Origin: Antrodiella citrinella
Taxonomy: Eukaryota; Basidiomycota; Agaricomycetes; Polyporales; Steccherinaceae
Direction of reading: 5' to 3'
NCBI GenBank assembly: GCA_004802725.1
Contig: SGPM01000402.1
Span: 1-21,752 of the forward strand
DNA length: 21,752 bases
Shown here: positions 17,171 to 21,752 of the stretch, in pieces
How the letters are laid out: every line of letters starts with the position of its first letter
How positions within the stretch are numbered: the stretch's first letter is position 1
Program-made: the position numbers and the translations under genes
Notes under the pieces: generated by a model
Told to the model about the DNA's origin: nothing
Databases searched by the model: none
What the model saw: the letters and a program-made list of their open reading frames with translations, nothing else

Positions 17171-18322
17171 ATGTCCGGCGCAGATGGTCCTTCGTCTCCC
17201 CTCGAGATCGTCTCGCCAACGATCTCACCCGCGTCGCTGGTAGGGAGCATGTATAGCGCCCCGACTATCTCGCCAGAGGTACAAGGGCTTCAGGAAACTA
17301 TGTCAGCTATCAAAGGATCTCTAGGGAGTCTTGGCGTATGTGTCCTTCTCGACGTTTTCATTCCCATTTGTTTCACTTATTAGGTATTGTTTGTGTGTTG
17401 TAGCAAATGTTTGATGCGTTAGGGCAGCAGACCATCCAGATGGTGCAGATGGGCGGAGAGTTGGAAACTGCGCAACATCTCAACAAGTGAGTGGGTGCGG
17501 GGAAGTTGTGGGAAGAGATCGAGACGTTGATGGCTTCGTAGAGTCCGGAAGGAGATTGAGGCTCAAGATCGGAAGGTGGACGATCAAGTGGAGGAGATTA
17601 AAGGTGTGTCATGTTGCGTTGGTCTCAAATAAAATGATGATACGAATTGACATGGTGAAACAGTCTTATTGCAACGAGCACTTGAAGTTGAGATAGTGGA
17701 GCACCTACGAGTAGTCAGTGAGTATAGATCACTTGATGATCAATGTTGGAGACGCCGCTCACCAGCAGCTCATTCCTGCAGTCGAGAACGGAGTCTTGGA
17801 GCAGATAGATCGGGAAGTGAAGGAGCAGGTGGCGCTGATTCTGCCAAGCTACTTCCCGCAAGACCTGGTTGATGAGGTCGACAGCTACAAGCAGCAGCTT
17901 GACGAGGTCCAGAGAGCTTTGCATAACTCGTACGCGTCNATTCTTGCCAGTCTGCGATCCATGATTCTGACCAAACAGTGTCACACAGCGAAAGCCGTCG
18001 TGCAAACTCGCAACTGCGATCGAACAGATTGACAGATCCTTTGCATACAATCTACAAAATCGACGGCACAGTCAGTCCTCTGTTCCCTCGAGACNTAAAG
18101 AGCCTGTTTTCAATGGACGGTACGCACAATTCTTCCTCCTATACTTCTTCATATTCAATTTGACAATCTGCTACTGCGTCCTTTGTCTCAGCCGAGACCG
18201 CCGTACAGCTACTGGAAGAATACGGCATGACAGATGTCTCTCTCGTACGAGAGCGAAACGTGAACAGATTTATGCAATTCTGTGGAGTGTCNTATCAGCT
18301 GGTGCGCCGAGGATCCTCATAA
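17171..18322 (+). CDS. Fungal coiled-coil-like hypothetical protein (about 260 aa)
   Basis: Exons 17171-17335, 17404-17486, 17542-17603, 17664-17710, 17766-17929, 17989-18119 and 18192-18322 join to 260 aa. The N-terminus is Ser/Pro-rich (SPLEIVSPTISPASLVGS). A long helical stretch follows, likely coiled coil: RKEIEAQDRKVDDQVEEIK, QRALEVEIVEHLR and LIPAVENGVLEQIDREVKEQ. The block DEVDSYKQQLDEVQRALHNS leads to SESRRANSQLRSNRLTDPLH, DGTVSPLFPRD.KSLF and ETAVQLLEEYGM, then RFMQFCGV. I recall this pattern from many uncharacterised Agaricomycete proteins, with no known function. Choosing donor GTAGTC at 17711 over the stronger-looking GTGAGT at 17718, and acceptor CACACAG at 17988, keeps the frame. 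N bases at 17939, 18095 and 18292 obscure up to two residues (the first is intronic). The end may instead use an intron 18302-18353 and stop at 18389. Converges on the NFKBIL1-like gene. Confidence 0.82.
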
Positions 18323-18664
18323 TTGCACACGTCATACTTAATGAAACAAAAAGCTTGCTGCACCTCGACGTCCTTCGAAGCCGACCTAGGCCTCAATTGG
18401 CTCCAACGGGTATGCGGATGTCTATGTAAGACGGAGCCCGCGNAGCTCTGAGGTTGATGCAACGGACCGNCGTTTGCTGAAACATCCACGAGGTATATAT
18501 CTTAAGGCGCAGGCAGTCTTACCAGGCCTTCGCATCGTAGAGCATGTAATGCACTCACTGTCCGGGTATAAAGTAATCATATCTAAAGCCAACACTCCTG
18601 CTGCTGCATCGAGTAATATACATGGTTCGTCAGTCCACTGCATAAATGTGGCGTCAGTCAGGGA
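18323..18664. other. Short region between convergent genes, no gene seen
   Basis: Contains the 3' ends of the two converging transcripts. N bases at 18443 and 18470. Candidate final exon of the preceding gene (18354-18389, APRRPSKPT). Otherwise only short open frames without recognisable content. Confidence 0.4.
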
Positions 18665-19775
18665 TCATCTACCACAATAGTCATAGTACTCACCGGCNGC
18701 AAGGAGGGTGTTCAGAGCGACTGCAACCTTAGCCACAGCTTCTTTCGTCTTCTCACGATCTTTCTCGTTGACACGACCCAGNATTCTGCCCTCAAACTTG
18801 TCAGGATGAAATCGCAACATGGTCTCTCGAAGTCGTTCTCTGCGCTCCTTCTTCAGAGTAGCGTCTTGGGGTCTATGAGCAAAGCGTTCGGCGGGTAGGA
18901 GGAATGTCGCAATTGCTTCCGCAGTGATGATCTCCTGGTCGAAGTGATCTCCGTCCAGCGNCACAGATGTATCATGTAGGAAGATTGGCCAGGGGACGTC
19001 CATGAATCTGAGCGGTTTCTCAGGGCCCTCTGATCCCTCTGCGACGGCGGGACCCAACAGCTCTTTCCACCGANTCTCGTACAATTCTCTAGCATCTGCC
19101 CATCGTCTATGTTCTTTTTCCTTGCGCTTGCGTTTGCGCTCTTCTTCAGNTTGTTTCTCCTGCCGCCTAGTCTCTTCACGGACAGCTTCTTCACGCGCAA
19201 GTCGGGCGGCGTGTTCCGCCTGCTTTCGAACCTGCTCAGCGTGCTCGGCCGCGTGCTTCTTCCTGTGAGAGCGTTNTTCTCNTTTGAAAAAAAAAGAGAT
19301 AGTCCGTNACGACGTACCTCCACATCCCCAAACGGACCCATTCCGCGTAATCCTCCTCCTCCATNAAGTGAGGATCAATAGCCGCGTCTTCATCCATTCT
19401 TTCCATACCGCCGGACCTCCAACGCCTCGGGACGTGNGCGAAGCTGTTCAACTTTGCTTCCACAGAGTCCAAACGTTCATCGTCGTCTAATGCACCCCAC
19501 ATCTTATCTCGGAATCTGGCTTCCTCCACCTCCGCCTGGATGTAATCGTAGTCTGGTTTGTGAGCGCGAGACGGACCAGCGGGTTCAAATTCATCCTCGT
19601 CATCCCAGTCGGTTCGCTGTCGTTTTTCGTCGTGACCCGCTCTATCAATTTCTACATCGTCCAGGCCTGCATGCTTGGCCGTCCTCTTTGCGAATTTGCG
19701 AGCTGCTTTCTTGGCCTTCTTCAGATCGTAGGCTGCTTGTTCTTCTGGGGTTCGCTTCATACGAAGTTTACCCAT
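18665..19775 (-). CDS. NFKBIL1-like protein (fungal NF-kappa-B inhibitor-like)
   Basis: Minus-strand exons 19775-19318 and 19262-18665, with a 55-nt intron (GTACGT...CACAG), join to 351 aa. The N-terminus is lysine- and alanine-rich (KRTPEEQAAYDLKKAKKAAR, KFAKRTAKHAG), then acidic. The splice join falls in RLGMWRKKHAAEHAEQVRK and opens a long charged helix of about 60 residues (REEAVREETRRQEKQ, RKRKRKEKEHRRW). The C-terminal domain has FMDVPWPIFLH, AEAIATFLLPAE, then RRERLRETMLRFHPDKFEGR and a final VAVALNTLL.AGEYYDYCG. HPDKF resembles the HPD loop of J-domains and is also the hallmark of the NFKBIL1 C-terminus; human NFKBIL1 is associated with splicing and mRNA processing. The ankyrin repeats of the human protein are absent, as I expect for fungal members. 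Seven or more N bases give unresolved residues. Nuclear location is inferred. Confidence 0.82.
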
Positions 19776-19986
19776 GTTTCTATAGGTTCGTATTCATCAA
19801 GATAGTACAGGCCAAGTCCTGCTCAGCTTTCAGCAAAGATTTCAGATGAGAAGAGTTGCGGAGAGAACTTGAAGAGAAGTTAGAGAACTACTTCGGCTCG
19901 GAGGTCAAATTGGATTATTTACTTTTATGTTAAAATGGCTATTGAAATCAACAGTTAACTATATATAATATATATTACCCCTGAGA
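19776..19986. promoter_or_regulatory. AT-rich divergent intergenic region
   Basis: Lies between the start of the NFKBIL1-like gene (minus) and the broken F-box gene (plus). The part from 19910 to 19980 is strongly AT-rich, with ACTATATATAATATATATTA at 19958-19977, a possible core promoter for the plus-strand gene. Confidence 0.45.
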
Positions 19987-21752
19987 GTGAGTCTGAATTG
20001 TATTCTCACCGTGAGCCTCTTAATCAAGAAGACTCGTTTCTGCGTCACTCATGGTCGTATTTCAGAGCAAGCCATAGATGTTCTCTTTCGCGATAGCTCC
20101 TCGAGCTGTTCTTTTGCCTCTTCGACCGCTCTGAACATCGCTCATCTGCCGCCGGAGCTACTCTACATCATCTTCGACTCCCTCGACGAGCAGACTCTGG
20201 AGTCCTGTAATCGTGTTTGCAAACACTGGAATATGCCATCGAAGGATCTATTCTTCAAGTCCATCTGGGTCGACTGCTACCACCGAGATGCGAAGCTGCG
20301 CGCGTTCTCCAATTTCGTCTCTTCGTCCCCTGCGATCGCGGGACTCGTTCGAGAACTTGGTTTGGACAACTTGGAACTGGACGTTGGAATGATCGCTATG
20401 GTCGTTTCCCATTTACCGTCCTTGTCTACACTGGCGCTTTCGTTTGAAGTCTGGAAATTCGTCTCCAATCCGGGCGTGCTTGGCCGCCCCCGCGGTCATT
20501 AGACACACTCGTCGTAAACATGAATCGACGCGCCGTCCTTGATCTTCAGCCTGTCTTTTTGTGAATCGCCTTCATCAGTCTCTTTTTAACCATTCGAACT
20601 CTTCATGTTGTCGACCATACTATATCTCACGGTATCTTCGGAACCACCACAAGTTGGTAAAATGGGCTCCTAAGCCAATGAGGAGCCAGGATTCTCGATC
20701 AGCGCTTGAATTTTGGCTGGGGATCCGAACTTCTGGTGGTTACGAAGATACGATGGGATATAGTACTGCCTGGAGATACTCGGACGATGCGTTGATCGCT
20801 TCAGTACCTGCTTCGATATCCAACTATCAAGTGGAGTCATTGAAAATTACGGGCGCATTTCCGATCATGCTGGGACTCCTCAGGAAATCTGTCTCAATGC
20901 AGACGGTGAGGCGGTTGCAATGGGAGTCTACCTCGGCGGACGAACTTGAGCTGCAGTGTGTGCAGTCAATAGCCGACCTTATGAATGATGCTCCTGTTTT
21001 GACGCATCTGCATCTAAGAAATATGTGGCTAGCACACAGAGGTTGGTTTTTGATCATGATGTATTACACTTGCGACTGATATACAACTCAGATCTCCCCC
21101 TTCATTACCCTCCTGCTCCTCGGCAATTGAAATTTCTGGAGTCGTTGGAACATCGCATACAGCTTACGATCGACAGCACGAAGACCTCGCGACGGGATTT
21201 CATAGGACACGTTTTATTTTTACGGCGTTTACCCCGTGAATCCCTTCGTACGACAACGCTCCTCCTGGATATGTCGTGTGAAAGATACAAAATAGTTCAC
21301 AGGAGGACGTAATCAAATGCCGCTTGCTATTTCAAATTCTGCCTGGGTGTGTGCATAGCGCCACACTATTCGTCGACATCACACTGACGATGAAACTCTT
21401 TAGAATTGAGTGGTCTGGACTTGATGAGCTGCTGGATGCCTCCCCTGCTCTCCAAACCGTGGACCTCGTCGTGATCATGTCTCGTGAAGAGCGGGAGCCT
21501 TGGACAGAGTGCTTCGATTTTTTGCGTTCGGCGTTGCCGCGGGTCACGAGCAGGAAGACGCTTCAAATACGTATGGGTCCAAGAGGTAGCGGATCGCAAA
21601 AGTATGGACATTGGATCTGGCCGCGTAACAAAAGAGACGCTTCACGGCATCATCGGCATCCGCGACGCCTCCCTTGCCGAACCAAGAGGTGTCAGATCCT
21701 CCGATCGCGGCCATGCATGGGGTGGTACATTGTAGCTACACTAACCGCGATG
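19987..21752 (+). pseudogene. F-box protein gene with several frame breaks, runs to the window end
   Basis: The first frame carries a clear F-box: LNIAHLPPELLYIIFDSLDE, then SCNRVCKHWNMPSKDLFFKS. A degenerate leucine-rich region follows (AGLVRELGLDNLELDVGM, VSHLPSLSTLALSFEVW). F-box proteins bind Skp1 and present substrates to SCF ubiquitin ligases. The frame breaks at the C5 run (20487-20491), where PRSLDTLVVNMNRRAV continues in another frame. It breaks again at the T5 run (20556-20560), leading to VNRLHQSLF, and near the next T5 run (20583-20587), leading to TIRTLHVVDHTISH. From about 20690 the frame RSALEFWLGIRTSGGYED runs on cleanly through LHLRNMWLAHRG. Two good introns follow (21042-21091 and 21309-21358), giving DLPLHYPPAPRQLKFLESLE and RRTATLFVDITLTMKLFRIE. 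The homopolymer breaks could be sequencing errors; if real, the gene is dead. No stop is seen before the end. Confidence 0.65.

Noticed and set aside
18474..18680. Plus-strand open frame of 68 codons between the convergent genes
   Set aside because: Overlaps the 3' end of the NFKBIL1-like gene on the other strand and has no recognisable content.

Overview
The window looks like draft nuclear DNA of a filamentous basidiomycete, probably an Agaricomycete. Genes are split by many short introns (mostly about 50-70 nt, GT...AG), GC content is moderate, coding strands alternate, and several genes match protein families I know from mushroom-forming fungi. Scattered N bases near both ends (about 750-880 and 17.9-19.5 kb) point to a low-coverage assembly, so some apparent gene damage could be sequence error.

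Layout. 1-3.0 kb is gene-poor: a decayed Tc1/mariner-like DNA transposon bounded by 110-bp inverted repeats and TA dinucleotides, a relic of an F-box/leucine-rich-type gene, and an intron-containing tRNA-Gln(TTG). 3.4-5.4 kb carries an RNA-binding gene of the Nrd1/Mrn1 type. It is frameshifted by a 10-bp tandem duplication and cut off inside its third RRM. Immediately downstream lies an antisense fragment of SART1/Snu66 (U4/U6.U5 tri-snRNP protein) and further unidentified coding-like pieces (5.4-6.4 kb). 6.4-9.5 kb is a large intact gene of a fungal family with an F-box-like start and a cysteine-rich (zinc-binding-like) centre. 10.0-11.2 kb is a damaged leucine-rich-type gene, followed by a possible unrecognised multi-exon gene at 11.4-11.9 kb.

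12.7-16.7 kb is the best-defined part. A GEP4-type mitochondrial phosphatidylglycerophosphate phosphatase (minus strand, five exons) and a mitochondrial ABCB10/MDL-type half ABC transporter (plus strand, thirteen exons, one only 10 nt) are divergent and share a short intergenic region. 17.2-18.3 kb is a seven-exon gene for a coiled-coil-like fungal protein of about 260 aa. It converges on an NFKBIL1-like gene (18.7-19.8 kb, minus). The window ends in a broken F-box gene (20.0 kb to the end).

The genes do not form one pathway. The only functional pairing visible is the divergent mitochondrial pair. Conserved genes splice into clean frames (867, 260, 719, 260 and 351 aa), while the F-box-type genes and the RRM/SART1 segment are broken. 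I infer real decay and rearrangement more than uniform sequencing error. I found no convincing new defence, biosynthetic or mobile system.
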